This document shows, piece after piece, positions 54,128 to 62,534 of a stretch of DNA of 64,000 nucleotides. The DNA comes from an uncultured Bacilli bacterium (GTDB taxonomy: Bacteria > Bacillota_I > Bacilli_A > RF39 > UBA660). Each line of letters opens with the position of its first letter. Position 1 is the first letter of the stretch. Location of the stretch: the NCBI GenBank assembly GCA_934096735.1, contig CAKOMS010000001.1, forward strand, positions 1-64,000. The letters are read 5' to 3'. The notes beneath the pieces are model-generated. The model saw only the letters and a program-made list of their open reading frames with translations, made no database searches and was not told the origin of the DNA. Both the position numbers and the translations under genes were made by a program.

Positions 54128-54199
54128 AATTTATTGAATAAATTAGTAATATATTATAAAATGGTGTTAAGTTGTGATAAACATGATAGGAGTGATAAT

Positions 54200-54463
54200 A
54201 TGGAAATTACAGAAGTTAGAATTCACAAAGCAAATGGGGATGGTTCAAAGTTAAAAGCTTATGCAACAGTAACTATCGATGATTGTTTTTTAATAAGCAA
54301 CATTAGAATTATACAAGGAGAGAATAGATTATTTTGTGCTATGCCAAGTCGTAGACTTGCTGATGGACGTTTTGATGATATAGTTCATCCAATGAATCAA
54401 GAAACTAGAGATTTATTTGAGTCAAAAATTTTAGATAAATATAAAAAAGAAATTGCTGAATAA
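54200..54463 (+). CDS. spoVG: SpoVG RNA/DNA-binding regulator
   Basis: 87 residues, MEITEVRIHKANGDGSKLKA, LFCAMPSRRLADGRFDDIVH, the full SpoVG family signature. Acts on septation during sporulation and binds RNA in Listeria and Staphylococcus. AGGAGTGAT lies 4 nt before the ATG at 54200. A longer frame from 54134 lacks a ribosome site and family similarity. Confidence 0.95.
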   Translation: MEITEVRIHKANGDGSKLKAYATVTIDDCFLISNIRIIQGENRLFCAMPSRRLADGRFDDIVHPMNQETRDLFESKILDKYKKEIAE

Positions 54464-54486
54464 TTGTTAATTATTAGATTATTTAG

Positions 54487-54516
54487 AACTGCTAGATTTT
54501 ACTAGTGGTTTTTTTG
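54487..54516 (+). terminator. spoVG terminator
   Basis: AACTGCTAG / CTAGTGGTT (two wobble pairs), 6-nt loop, seven T. Confidence 0.7.
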
Positions 54517-54544
54517 TTATATTAAATATGTTATTACATATAAT
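54517..54544 (+). promoter_or_regulatory. sigma-E-type promoter of yabP-yabQ
   Basis: TTATATT (54517-54523), 13 bp, CATATAAT (54537-54544), close to the sigma-E consensus (GHATATT, about 14 bp, CATACAHT). It precedes two genes that are sigma-E dependent in B. subtilis. Confidence 0.6.
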
Positions 54545-54558
54545 TTAATGGAGGAATT

Positions 54559-54849
54559 ATGGAAAGTAATAATGATATTAAAACTTATGGAAGTCATGAA
54601 GTAAAATTAGTTGATAGAAATATTTTAAACATGAATGGGATAAATAAGATTATTTCATTTGATGAAGAAGAATTTTTGATGGAAAGTGTTATGGGGAGTA
54701 TTGTGCTTAAAGGGGAAGGATTAGAACTTATAAAACTTGATAATCATGATGGTAGTATTAAAATAAAGGGAAAGATTAATAGTATTGCTTATGTTGTAGA
54801 TAATAAAATTAAAGATAAAGAATCATTTATACAAAAGTTATTTAAATAA
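54559..54849 (+). CDS. yabP: sporulation protein YabP
   Basis: 96 residues. Family pattern: HEVKLVDRNILNMNGINKII, FDEEEFLMESVMGSIVLKG, LELIKLDNHDGSIKIKGKIN. A beta-rich protein needed for late sporulation in B. subtilis. GGAGG lies 6 nt upstream. Shares one base with yabQ (TAATG). Confidence 0.9.
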   Translation: MESNNDIKTYGSHEVKLVDRNILNMNGINKIISFDEEEFLMESVMGSIVLKGEGLELIKLDNHDGSIKIKGKINSIAYVVDNKIKDKESFIQKLFK

Positions 54850-55151
54850 TGAATAGTGTTAATCAAATCATTTCCTTTATTGTTTCATTTTTGTATGGTT
54901 TTATATTTTTTTTGTTAACGAAGGTTAATTTTTATTTAATAGAGCAATTAAAGAACATAATAAAAAATATTATTACAGTTGTTTTTGTTTTAGATATGAT
55001 TTTTTTGTATATATTAATTTTATATAAAATTAATGGTGGATACTTTCATATTTATTTTATTGTTACAGTGGTGTTTGGTTATATAATATCTTTTGGTTTT
55101 TATAAAAAGTTTTTTAGTAAAATTAATGTAAAACATATTTTTAAACATTGA
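54849..55151 (+). CDS. yabQ: sporulation membrane protein YabQ
   Basis: 100 residues with three predicted membrane helices (QIISFIVSFLYGFIFFLLTK, ITVVFVLDMIFLYILILY, HIYFIVTVVFGYIISFGFY). Sequence is divergent; the call rests on position between yabP and divIC, the length and the helix pattern. In B. subtilis YabQ is needed for the spore cortex. Confidence 0.78.
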   Translation: MNSVNQIISFIVSFLYGFIFFLLTKVNFYLIEQLKNIIKNIITVVFVLDMIFLYILILYKINGGYFHIYFIVTVVFGYIISFGFYKKFFSKINVKHIFKH

Positions 55152-55201
55152 TTTATTAAATGTTTTGTGATATCTCTTTTATAAGAATGGAATGTTGAAA
55201 G

Positions 55202-55504
55202 ATGGCTAAAAAGACTAGTAGAAAAGAAAAAAAGAGATTAGTAATTATTAGTTTTGCAATAATTTTATTGCTTATTGTTTTAGTTGGTAGTGTTTATAGT
55301 GATTGGAAAGAAATATTAAAAAATAGAAAAAATGAAATTGAACTTAAAAATAAGTATGAAGAGTTACTTGATAATGAAAAAAAGTTATCCGCTGAGATAA
55401 CTAAATTAGAAGATGATTCTTATTTGGCAAGGTATGCAAAAGAGAAATTTATGCTTAGTAATGAAGGAGATACAATTATAATGATGGACGATAAAGATAA
55501 GTAA
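55202..55504 (+). CDS. divIC: septum formation initiator DivIC (FtsB family)
   Basis: 100 residues: Lys-rich cytosolic tail, one helix (about 13-31), then a coiled coil (WKEILKNRKNEIELKNKYEE to SAEITKLEDDS) and YLARYAKEKFMLSNEGD, the typical FtsB/DivIC end. Part of the FtsL-DivIB complex at the division septum. Follows yabQ as in B. subtilis. Confidence 0.88.
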   Translation: MAKKTSRKEKKRLVIISFAIILLLIVLVGSVYSDWKEILKNRKNEIELKNKYEELLDNEKKLSAEITKLEDDSYLARYAKEKFMLSNEGDTIIMMDDKDK

Positions 55505-55517
55505 TTGTCCATTTTTT
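55484..55517 (+). terminator. divIC terminator
   Basis: ATGGAC / GTCCAT stem with the divIC stop in the loop, then six T. Separates it from convergent clpP. Confidence 0.7.
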
Positions 55518-56091
55518 ATTTTTCAATTATTTTATCAATTAATCCATATTTTAATGCTTCTTCAGGATCCATAAAATTATCTCTTTCGGTATCATTTTCA
55601 ACGGTTTTTAAATCTTTATTTGTGACATTTGCAAGTATTTTATTAAGTTTATTTTTTGTTTTAATAATTCTATCTGCTGCTATTTTTATATCTGTTGCTT
55701 GCCCTCCTGCTCCTCCAAGTGGTTGATGAATCATTATTTCGGAATTTGGTAAGCTATATCTTTTACCTTTAGTACCATTTGCAAGTAAAAATGCTCCCAT
55801 TGATGCACATTCTCCTATACATATAGTTATAACGTCACTTTTAATATAATTCATGGTATCATATATGGCCATTCCACTTGTAATTGATCCACCAGGAGAA
55901 TTGATATATAAATATATATCTTTTTTATTTAAACTGTCTAAATAAAGAAGTTCGGACACTACAATTGATGATAATGCATCATTTATTTCTCCAGTAATAA
56001 ACACTATTCTGTCATTTAAAAGTCTTGAGTATAAATCATATGCATATTCTTTATTACTACTTTTTTCTACTACTGTTGGAATTATATTCAT
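55516..56091 (-). CDS. clpP: ATP-dependent Clp protease proteolytic subunit
   Basis: 191 residues. Catalytic triad: Ser in CASMGAFLL, His in [10 protein letters not shown], Asp in [26 protein letters not shown] forms the substrate groove. AGGTGAG lies 4 nt upstream. It alone faces left in this plus-strand region, with its own promoter. No CtsR box was recognised upstream. Confidence 0.97.
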   Translation of the reverse strand: MNIIPTVVEKSSNKEYAYDLYSRLLNDRIVFITGEINDALSSIVVSELLYLDSLNKKDIYLYINSPGGSITSGMAIYDTMNYIKSDVITICIGECASMGAFLLANGTKGKRYSLPNSEIMIHQPLGGAGGQATDIKIAADRIIKTKNKLNKILANVTNKDLKTVENDTERDNFMDPEEALKYGLIDKIIEK

Positions 56092-56109
56092 TTTCTCACC
56101 TATAATTAT

Positions 56110-56138
56110 AATATATAAAATAGTAAGTTTTTATTCAA
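56110..56138 (-). promoter_or_regulatory. candidate sigma-A promoter of clpP
   Basis: Minus strand TTGAAT (56138-56133), 17 bp, TATATT (56115-56110). Confidence 0.5.
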
Positions 56139-56192
56139 AAATTTTTTTATTTATGTTAGAATTAGTTTATAAAGATAGTAAAGGGGTCTTTT

Positions 56193-57836
56193 ATGGAAAA
56201 AGTTGTTATTGAACTCGATACTGGTTCTAAGAAAGAATTTAATAAGAATACTACTTACTATGATATTAGTAAGGGGTTTAATATGGATAATATTTTAGGG
56301 GTTAAAATTAATAATGAATTTCATGAACTTTCAGAAAGATCAAATAAAGATGAAAAAATTACTTTTGTTGATATTAATGACTTAACAGGTTATAAAGTAT
56401 ATAAGAGTGGACTTATGTTTATATTTGAAGTTGCTTTAAAGGAAGTATTTCCTGAATGTAATATTCTTTATCAACATAGTGTACCGAAAGGTTTTTTAGG
56501 AGAAATTGTTGGAGATAAGATTCTTACTCAAGATGATTTATCCAAAGTAAAAGAAAGAGTAGCTAAAATAGTAAATGAAAATAAATGTTTTAAGAAGTTA
56601 AATATTAAGAAGAAAGAAGCAATTGCATTTTATTTAAAAAACGGAGAAATAGAGAAAGCTAATAATATACAAAATATTAGTGATAAAGTTGTAACTTTAT
56701 ATGAACTAAATGGTAGATATAATTATTTTTATAGTGATATGCCTTATAGTACTGGTTTTATTTCTAAGTATGATATTGTTTATTTAGGCAGAAATAGATT
56801 AGTTTTTGTAATACCTAGTAAGGAAAGTAATGGAATGCTTCCTGAGTATGTACATTATGATAATATAATTAATTCATTTTTAGTAGGTAAAGATTGGTTA
56901 GAAACATTAAATATGAATTATGTAACTAGTTTAAATAAAACTATTGCTAATGGAAAAATACAGGATTTTATTAAGTCTTGTGAACTAGTATTTAATTTGA
57001 ATATTTCTAAAGTAGTAGAAAAAGTTACTAATAATAGAAATATAAAATTTATTTTAATAGCAGGTCCTTCTTCTAGTGGCAAAACTACTTCTACTAAAAG
57101 ATTATCGTCATATTTGTTAGCATATGGGTTTGATCCTGTAAAACTATCTTTAGATGATTTTTTCTTAGATAGAGAAGATTGTCCTAAAGATGAAAATGGT
57201 AATTATGATTTTGAATGTTTAACTGCTATAGATTTAGATTTATTTAATAATACTTTAGAAAAGTTACTAAATAAGGAAGAGGTAAGTATACCTACATTTA
57301 ATTTTGTAAGTGGTAAAAAAGAATATGATAATAAGAAAATAAAATTAAAGGATAATAGTATTATACTTATTGAAGGTCTTCATGCATTAAATGATGAGTT
57401 ACTTCCTAGTATAGATAATAAATTTAAGTACAAAATATATTTAAGTCCTTTTATTCCATTAAATATTGATAAACAAAATTATATATCTACTATTGATCTT
57501 AGATTGATTAGAAGAATTGTTAGGGATAATAGAACTAGAGGTTATAAAGTAAATACTACAATACATAATTGGCAAAGTGTTAGAAATGGTGAAGAAAAGT
57601 ATATATTTCCTTATATACATCAAGCAGATACTATTATTAATACAGCTTTACCATATGAAATTGGAGTAGAAAAAATATATGCTGAACCACTACTTAGAAG
57701 CATTAGTGTAGAAAGTGTATATTACGAAGAAGCTAGAAGATTATTAAATTTTTTAAAAATGTTTTTTCCTATTCCAAGTGAATATGTTAATATGGACTCA
57801 ATTATTAGAGAATTTATAGGAGGTAATGATGATTAG
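56193..57836 (+). CDS. TGS-domain nucleoside (uridine) kinase-like protein
   Basis: 547 residues in three parts: an N-terminal TGS-like domain (1-60), a threonyl-tRNA-synthetase second-additional-domain-like region (about 70-220, with LYQHSVPKGFLGEIV in place of the usual zinc HxxxH), and a C-terminal phosphoribulokinase/uridine kinase domain (about 285-547) with P-loop LIAGPSSSGKTTSTKRL, SLDDFFLDRED and IIVDGLH-like IILIEGLHALN. This architecture is widespread in Firmicutes as 'uridine kinase'; the substrate has seldom been tested. Overlaps gap by 8 bp. Confidence 0.88.
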   Translation: MEKVVIELDTGSKKEFNKNTTYYDISKGFNMDNILGVKINNEFHELSERSNKDEKITFVDINDLTGYKVYKSGLMFIFEVALKEVFPECNILYQHSVPKGFLGEIVGDKILTQDDLSKVKERVAKIVNENKCFKKLNIKKKEAIAFYLKNGEIEKANNIQNISDKVVTLYELNGRYNYFYSDMPYSTGFISKYDIVYLGRNRLVFVIPSKESNGMLPEYVHYDNIINSFLVGKDWLETLNMNYVTSLNKTIANGKIQDFIKSCELVFNLNISKVVEKVTNNRNIKFILIAGPSSSGKTTSTKRLSSYLLAYGFDPVKLSLDDFFLDREDCPKDENGNYDFECLTAIDLDLFNNTLEKLLNKEEVSIPTFNFVSGKKEYDNKKIKLKDNSIILIEGLHALNDELLPSIDNKFKYKIYLSPFIPLNIDKQNYISTIDLRLIRRIVRDNRTRGYKVNTTIHNWQSVRNGEEKYIFPYIHQADTIINTALPYEIGVEKIYAEPLLRSISVESVYYEEARRLLNFLKMFFPIPSEYVNMDSIIREFIGGNDD

Positions 57837-58833
57837 AGTTGCAATAAATGGTTTTGGTAGAATTGGCAGAATAGCGTTTAGAGAAATCGTGACTAGTAGT
57901 GATTTTGATATTATTGCTATTAATGATTTATCTAATGCTGAAGAGTTGGCACATTTAGTTAAATATGATACTGTTCATAGAAGTTTTCATGAAGAAGATA
58001 TTACTAGTGAAGGTGATGAAATAGTCATATTAGGTAAAAAGAGAGTTAAAGTATATGCAGAAAAAGATCCGGCTAATTTACCATGGAGAGATTTAAATAT
58101 TGATTTGGTACTTGAGTGCACGGGTGCATTTACTAATGTTGAAGATGCTAGAAAACATATAGTAGCTGGTGCTAAGAAGGTTTTAATAAGTGCTCCAGGT
58201 AAGGGTAATCTTAAGACTGTTGTATATGGTGTTAATGAAAATATTTTAGATGGAACTGAAGATGTGGTATCTGCATCAAGTTGTACTACTAACTGTCTTG
58301 CTCCAGTACTTAAAGTATTGAATGATAATTTTATTATTAAAAAGGGATTTATGAGTACTATTCATGCTTTTACTAATGATCAAGTTACATTAGATATTAC
58401 ACATAAAAAGGGAATTAAAGCGAGAAGAGGAAGAAGTGCTAGTCAAAATATCATTCCTGCAAGTACAGGAGCGGCAAAATCAATTGGTTTGGTTATTCCT
58501 GAATTAAATGGAAAAATTGATGGATCTAGTTATAGAGTACCTGTAGCAGATGGTTCTTTAATTGATGTTACACTTGAATTTGAAAAAGATCCAAGTATTG
58601 AAGATATAAATAATACTTTTACATCTAATCAAAGTGATGCTATCAAAATAACTATGGATCCTATTGTATCAAGTGATATTATTGGTAAAAGGTATGGTGC
58701 TTTAGTTGATGGGCTTCTTACTAATAAAGTTACTACTGATACTGGTAATTTATATAAAGTAGTAGCTTGGTATGACAATGAGCTTGGTTATACTGTTCAA
58801 ATGTTAAGAGTAGCTAAATGTATGTTTAAATAA
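57829..58833 (+). CDS. gap: glyceraldehyde-3-phosphate dehydrogenase
   Basis: 334 residues. NAD-binding NGFGRIGRIAFREI, catalytic Cys in SASSCTTNCLAPVLK, catalytic His in HAFTNDQ, phosphate site SYRVPVADGS. The ATG at 57829 is 5 nt after GGAGG; the one at 57826 is too close. Glycolytic; followed by pgk after a terminator. Confidence 0.98.
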   Translation: MIRVAINGFGRIGRIAFREIVTSSDFDIIAINDLSNAEELAHLVKYDTVHRSFHEEDITSEGDEIVILGKKRVKVYAEKDPANLPWRDLNIDLVLECTGAFTNVEDARKHIVAGAKKVLISAPGKGNLKTVVYGVNENILDGTEDVVSASSCTTNCLAPVLKVLNDNFIIKKGFMSTIHAFTNDQVTLDITHKKGIKARRGRSASQNIIPASTGAAKSIGLVIPELNGKIDGSSYRVPVADGSLIDVTLEFEKDPSIEDINNTFTSNQSDAIKITMDPIVSSDIIGKRYGALVDGLLTNKVTTDTGNLYKVVAWYDNELGYTVQMLRVAKCMFK

Positions 58834-58835
58834 TT

Positions 58836-58859
58836 GTTAACTATATGTTAACTTTTTTT
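58836..58859 (+). terminator. gap terminator
   Basis: GTTAAC / GTTAAC stem with a 5-nt loop and seven T, right after the gap stop. Weak stem, so read-through to pgk is possible. Confidence 0.6.
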
Positions 58860-58911
58860 CTTTTTTGTGTAAAAAAAATATATTATGATAAAATTATATT
58901 AGGTGATTGTA

Positions 58912-60054
58912 ATGAATTATTTGAGTGAAAATACTATTAGTAATAAAACTGTTTTATTAAGATGTGATTTTAATGTACCAGTAAAAGACAATGTAATTGA
59001 AGATAATAGTAAAATAATTAAAAGCTTAGATACTATTAAATATTTGCTTGATAATAATAATAAAGTAATTATCTTTAGTCATTTTGGTAGAGTTAAAACA
59101 GATAGCGATAAAACAAATAATAGTTTAAGGATAGTTTTTGAAGAATTAAAAAAATATATTGATGTTTCGTTTATTGAAGATCCAAGTAATATTGTATTAG
59201 ATGATTCTAAATGTTTTTTGGTAGAAAATACGAGATTTACTGATTTACCAGAAGTTAGAGAGAGTAAAAATGATTTAGAATTAAGTAAATATTGGGCAAG
59301 TTTTGGAGATGTATTTGTTAATGATGCTTTTGCTTCTTTACATAGAGCACATTCTTCTACTGCAGGATTAAGTAAATTTTTACCAACTTATTTTGGTTTT
59401 TTAGTAGAAAGCGAACTTAAAAATTTAGATATATTAATAAATAATACTCCAAGACCTTTTGTAGTTATTATGGGTGGAGCTAAAGTAGAAGATAAAATAG
59501 TATATATAGAAGGACTATGTAAGTATGTTGATAAGATTATTTTGACCGGAAGTATATTAAATGCTTTTTTGAAAGTAATGAATTATAATATTGGTAAGAG
59601 TGATATTGATATTGATGAAGTTACAGTAGAAAGAATTAAAAAAGTATTAAGTGATTATAGTGATAAGATTTGTTTTGGAAGAAAGTTTGGGGTTTTAAAT
59701 AATGATAAATATTCAATAAAAGATCTAGATTTAGTAAATGATATTGATATTTTATATGATAATTATGTTTTTTATGATGCTCTAGATAATTGTAATATAT
59801 TGTTTATGAATGGAACATGTGGATTTATGAAGGATGATAGATTTACTCATGGTACAAAAGAATTATTAGAATATATAAGTAATTTAAATTGCAAAAAAAT
59901 TGCTGGTGGTGGCGATGCATTGTCTGCGATTAACCGATTTGGATTTAATAATATATTTGATTATTTATCTAGTGGTGGTGGTGCAACTTTAGAATATGTG
60001 TCTAACCATAAATTGAATGCTTTAGAGTTTATTAAAGAGAATACTTCTAAATAA
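58912..60054 (+). CDS. pgk: phosphoglycerate kinase
   Basis: 380 residues. Substrate site LLRCDFNVPVKD, FSHFGRVKT, VENTRF, NDAFASLHRAHSS; nucleotide site MGGAKVEDKI; and the C-terminal GGGDALSAI with SSGGGATLEYV. Divergent in places: the usual WNGPMGVFE reads MNGTCGFM. ATG at 58912, after AGGTGATT, is preferred to the GTG at 58903 that overlaps it. Confidence 0.94.
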   Translation: MNYLSENTISNKTVLLRCDFNVPVKDNVIEDNSKIIKSLDTIKYLLDNNNKVIIFSHFGRVKTDSDKTNNSLRIVFEELKKYIDVSFIEDPSNIVLDDSKCFLVENTRFTDLPEVRESKNDLELSKYWASFGDVFVNDAFASLHRAHSSTAGLSKFLPTYFGFLVESELKNLDILINNTPRPFVVIMGGAKVEDKIVYIEGLCKYVDKIILTGSILNAFLKVMNYNIGKSDIDIDEVTVERIKKVLSDYSDKICFGRKFGVLNNDKYSIKDLDLVNDIDILYDNYVFYDALDNCNILFMNGTCGFMKDDRFTHGTKELLEYISNLNCKKIAGGGDALSAINRFGFNNIFDYLSSGGGATLEYVSNHKLNALEFIKENTSK

Positions 60055-60073
60055 TTAGAGGTATTTTTAATTA

Positions 60074-60119
60074 TTCGACATTTTTTGACAACAATTTACA
60101 TACATAGACAATATATACT
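60074..60119 (+). promoter_or_regulatory. candidate autoregulated spo0A promoter with tandem 0A boxes
   Basis: TTCGACA (60074-60080, exact inverse 0A box) and TTTGACA (60084-60090, one mismatch) are offset by exactly 10 bp. The second contains the -35 TTGACA (60085-60090), followed after 23 bp by TATACT (60114-60119). This over-long spacing with boxes over the -35 is the hallmark of Spo0A-activated sigma-A promoters such as spoIIG. Confidence 0.5.
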
Positions 60120-60194
60120 CTAGATATTTGTCAATTCGTGACTTATAATGTATTTACAAGCAGTACAAAATTATTTAGAAAAAAGGAGAAAATC

Positions 60195-60950
60195 ATGAAT
60201 AATTTAATCAGAGTTTTAGTTGCTGACAGTAATGAAAGTACAACTAAAGAAATTGAGAAGTTTTTTTGTAGTCATGAAGTAATCAAAGTTGTAGCTTGTA
60301 AAAATAATGGGGAGGAAACATTAGAATATATAATAAATCATGTTGATTCATTTGATGTTATTGTAATGGATTTGTTACTTCCTAAAATGGATGGACTGTT
60401 CTTATTAGGAGAACTTAAGAGAAGAGGAATATTAAAGAAAGTTATTATAACTACTGGTTTCTCTGATCAAAAAATGATTGATGAAGCTAATCTATATGGT
60501 GTTAATTACTATATGTTAAAACCAATAAATTACATGAGTTTAGAAAGAAGACTTTTAAGTATTGGAACTCAAAGAAATACTAGATCACTTGTGAATGTTG
60601 AATCTGCTTTAACGGATTTATTGCATTCATTGGGTATTCCTTCACATATAAGAGGATTCCAGTATGTAAGAGATGGTATATTGATAACTTATGCTAGAAA
60701 AAGTCCAATAAACTTTATAACGAAAGATATTTATCCCGAGTTATCTAGAAGATATAACACAACTCCCAGTAGGGTCGAAAGAGCGATAAGGCATGCTATT
60801 GAAGTAAGTTGGACTAGAGGAGATATAAAACTTATAGATGATGTATTTGGAAATAGTATAGATATAAATAGAGATAAACCTACTAATTCAGAATTTATTG
60901 CTACTATTGCAGATAGATTAAGAGTTAAAGCTAACGTTATATATAATTAA
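60195..60950 (+). CDS. spo0A: sporulation master regulator Spo0A
   Basis: 251 residues. Receiver domain (about 1-120) with phospho-acceptor Asp in VIVMDLLLPKMDG, Thr-Thr in VIITTGFSD and Lys in YMLKPIN. The N-terminal acidic pair, DD in most Spo0A, reads DS (VLVADSNES). DNA-binding domain (about 140-251) with LGIPSHIRGFQYVRDGI, YPELSRRYNTTPSRVERAIR and HAIEVSWTRG, the Spo0A-specific recognition region. AAGGAG is 6 nt before the ATG at 60195; a frame from 60138 is spurious. It sits between pgk and gpmI, not beside spoIVB as in B. subtilis. Confidence 0.96.
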   Translation: MNNLIRVLVADSNESTTKEIEKFFCSHEVIKVVACKNNGEETLEYIINHVDSFDVIVMDLLLPKMDGLFLLGELKRRGILKKVIITTGFSDQKMIDEANLYGVNYYMLKPINYMSLERRLLSIGTQRNTRSLVNVESALTDLLHSLGIPSHIRGFQYVRDGILITYARKSPINFITKDIYPELSRRYNTTPSRVERAIRHAIEVSWTRGDIKLIDDVFGNSIDINRDKPTNSEFIATIADRLRVKANVIYN

Positions 60951-60978
60951 AAAATTACATTCGTTGTAATTTTTTTTA
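60950..60978 (+). terminator. spo0A terminator
   Basis: AAATTACA / TGTAATTT stem, 5-nt loop, eight T in total at the end. Confidence 0.75.
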
Positions 60979-61010
60979 TATTGTGTTATATTTTATTTAA
61001 GGTGAATGAT

Positions 61011-62507
61011 ATGAAAAAAGTCTTAACTATTATTTTAGATGGGTTTGGTATTAGAGAGGAAGAACATGGTAATGCGATAAAAAGTGCAAATATGAATTTC
61101 TTTAATACGTTATGGAATGAATACCCTCATTCTTTATTAAAAGCAAGTGAAGAAGCAGTAGGATTACATGAAGGCCAATTTGGTAATAGCGAGTGTGGTC
61201 ATGAGACCATTGGTGCTGGTAGACTTATTAAACAAAATGAAACTATAGTTGATGATTTGTTTGAATCTAATTTGTTAGAAAATGAATATTTTAATGAAAT
61301 AATAAGTGATAAGACTAGAAGAATTCATATTATGGGACTTACTAGTGATGGTTGTGTACATGCTGATATTAATGACATAATTAATATGTATAATAATTTA
61401 GTTAAAAACGGTTGTGAAAATATTTATTTTCATGTTATTACTGATGGTAGAGATACTTCGGTTCATTCTGCTTTAAGTTATATAAATAGAATTCAAGATA
61501 AAATAAAAGAAAATAAAGTTGGTAGTATTGCTACTATTTGTGGTAGATATTATGCAATGGATAGGGATAATCATTGGGATAGAATACAAAAATATTATTA
61601 TTTGGTTACTAAGGGAGAAGGAATTAGTACAACTTCTATAAATGATACAATAAATAAAATGTATGAAAATGACATTACTGATGAATTTTTAAAGCCAATA
61701 CTTGTTGATAAAAATGGTCTTATTAGAAATGGCGATATATTAATTTGGATGAATTATAGAGCAGATCGTGCTAAACAAATTATATCTACATTTGTAAATA
61801 GTGATTTTGATAAATTTAGAACTTATGATATGAGTAGTTTAAGTGTTTATAGTATGTTACCTATTGATGATGAAATTCCAACTAAAAATTTAGCAGAATA
61901 TCAAAAAATTGATAATCCTCTAGGTATTTATTTATCTAAATTAGGTCTTACTCAAGCCAGAATAGCTGAGACCGAAAAATTTCCTCATGTTACTTATTTT
62001 TTTGATGGTGGTTATAAAGGAAAAATAACTAAATGTAACTTTTTTCACATTCCATCTCCACAGGTTGCAACTTATGATTTAAAACCTGAAATGAGTGCTA
62101 TTGGTATAACAAAAAAATGTATGGAATGTATGATTCAAGATTATGATTTTATATTAGTTAATTTTGCTAATCCTGATATGGTTGGTCATACTGGTAATTA
62201 TGATGCTACTGTTAATGCTTGTATAGCGGTTGATATATGTTTGAAGAAAATAATAGAAATTGCAGAAGAAAATTTTTATAAAGTTATTATTTTAGCAGAT
62301 CATGGTAATGCGGATATCATGATAGATGATAATGGTGAACCCGTTACTACACATACTTGTAGTAAAGTTCCTTTTATTATTACTGATAAAAGTGTTTCGT
62401 TAGAAAGTGAAGGTGATTTAACGATGGTGGCTCCTACTATTTTAGAGTACATGGATATTAGTGTACCAGATGAAATGAAGGATACGCCAATTTTGATAAA
62501 AAAATAA
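61011..62507 (+). CDS. gpmI: 2,3-bisphosphoglycerate-independent phosphoglycerate mutase
   Basis: 498 residues. Mn2+-dependent; interconverts 3- and 2-phosphoglycerate and must be inactive in acid forespores. Alkaline-phosphatase-like metal site: ILDGFG, catalytic Ser in GNSECGHETIGAGR, later DHGNADIMID and THTCSKVPF. ATG at 61011 after AAGGTGA; the frame from 60981 runs into the spo0A terminator. Confidence 0.95.
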   Translation: MKKVLTIILDGFGIREEEHGNAIKSANMNFFNTLWNEYPHSLLKASEEAVGLHEGQFGNSECGHETIGAGRLIKQNETIVDDLFESNLLENEYFNEIISDKTRRIHIMGLTSDGCVHADINDIINMYNNLVKNGCENIYFHVITDGRDTSVHSALSYINRIQDKIKENKVGSIATICGRYYAMDRDNHWDRIQKYYYLVTKGEGISTTSINDTINKMYENDITDEFLKPILVDKNGLIRNGDILIWMNYRADRAKQIISTFVNSDFDKFRTYDMSSLSVYSMLPIDDEIPTKNLAEYQKIDNPLGIYLSKLGLTQARIAETEKFPHVTYFFDGGYKGKITKCNFFHIPSPQVATYDLKPEMSAIGITKKCMECMIQDYDFILVNFANPDMVGHTGNYDATVNACIAVDICLKKIIEIAEENFYKVIILADHGNADIMIDDNGEPVTTHTCSKVPFIITDKSVSLESEGDLTMVAPTILEYMDISVPDEMKDTPILIKK

Positions 62508-62534
62508 TTTAATTTTAAGAAGGAGTGTATAAGT

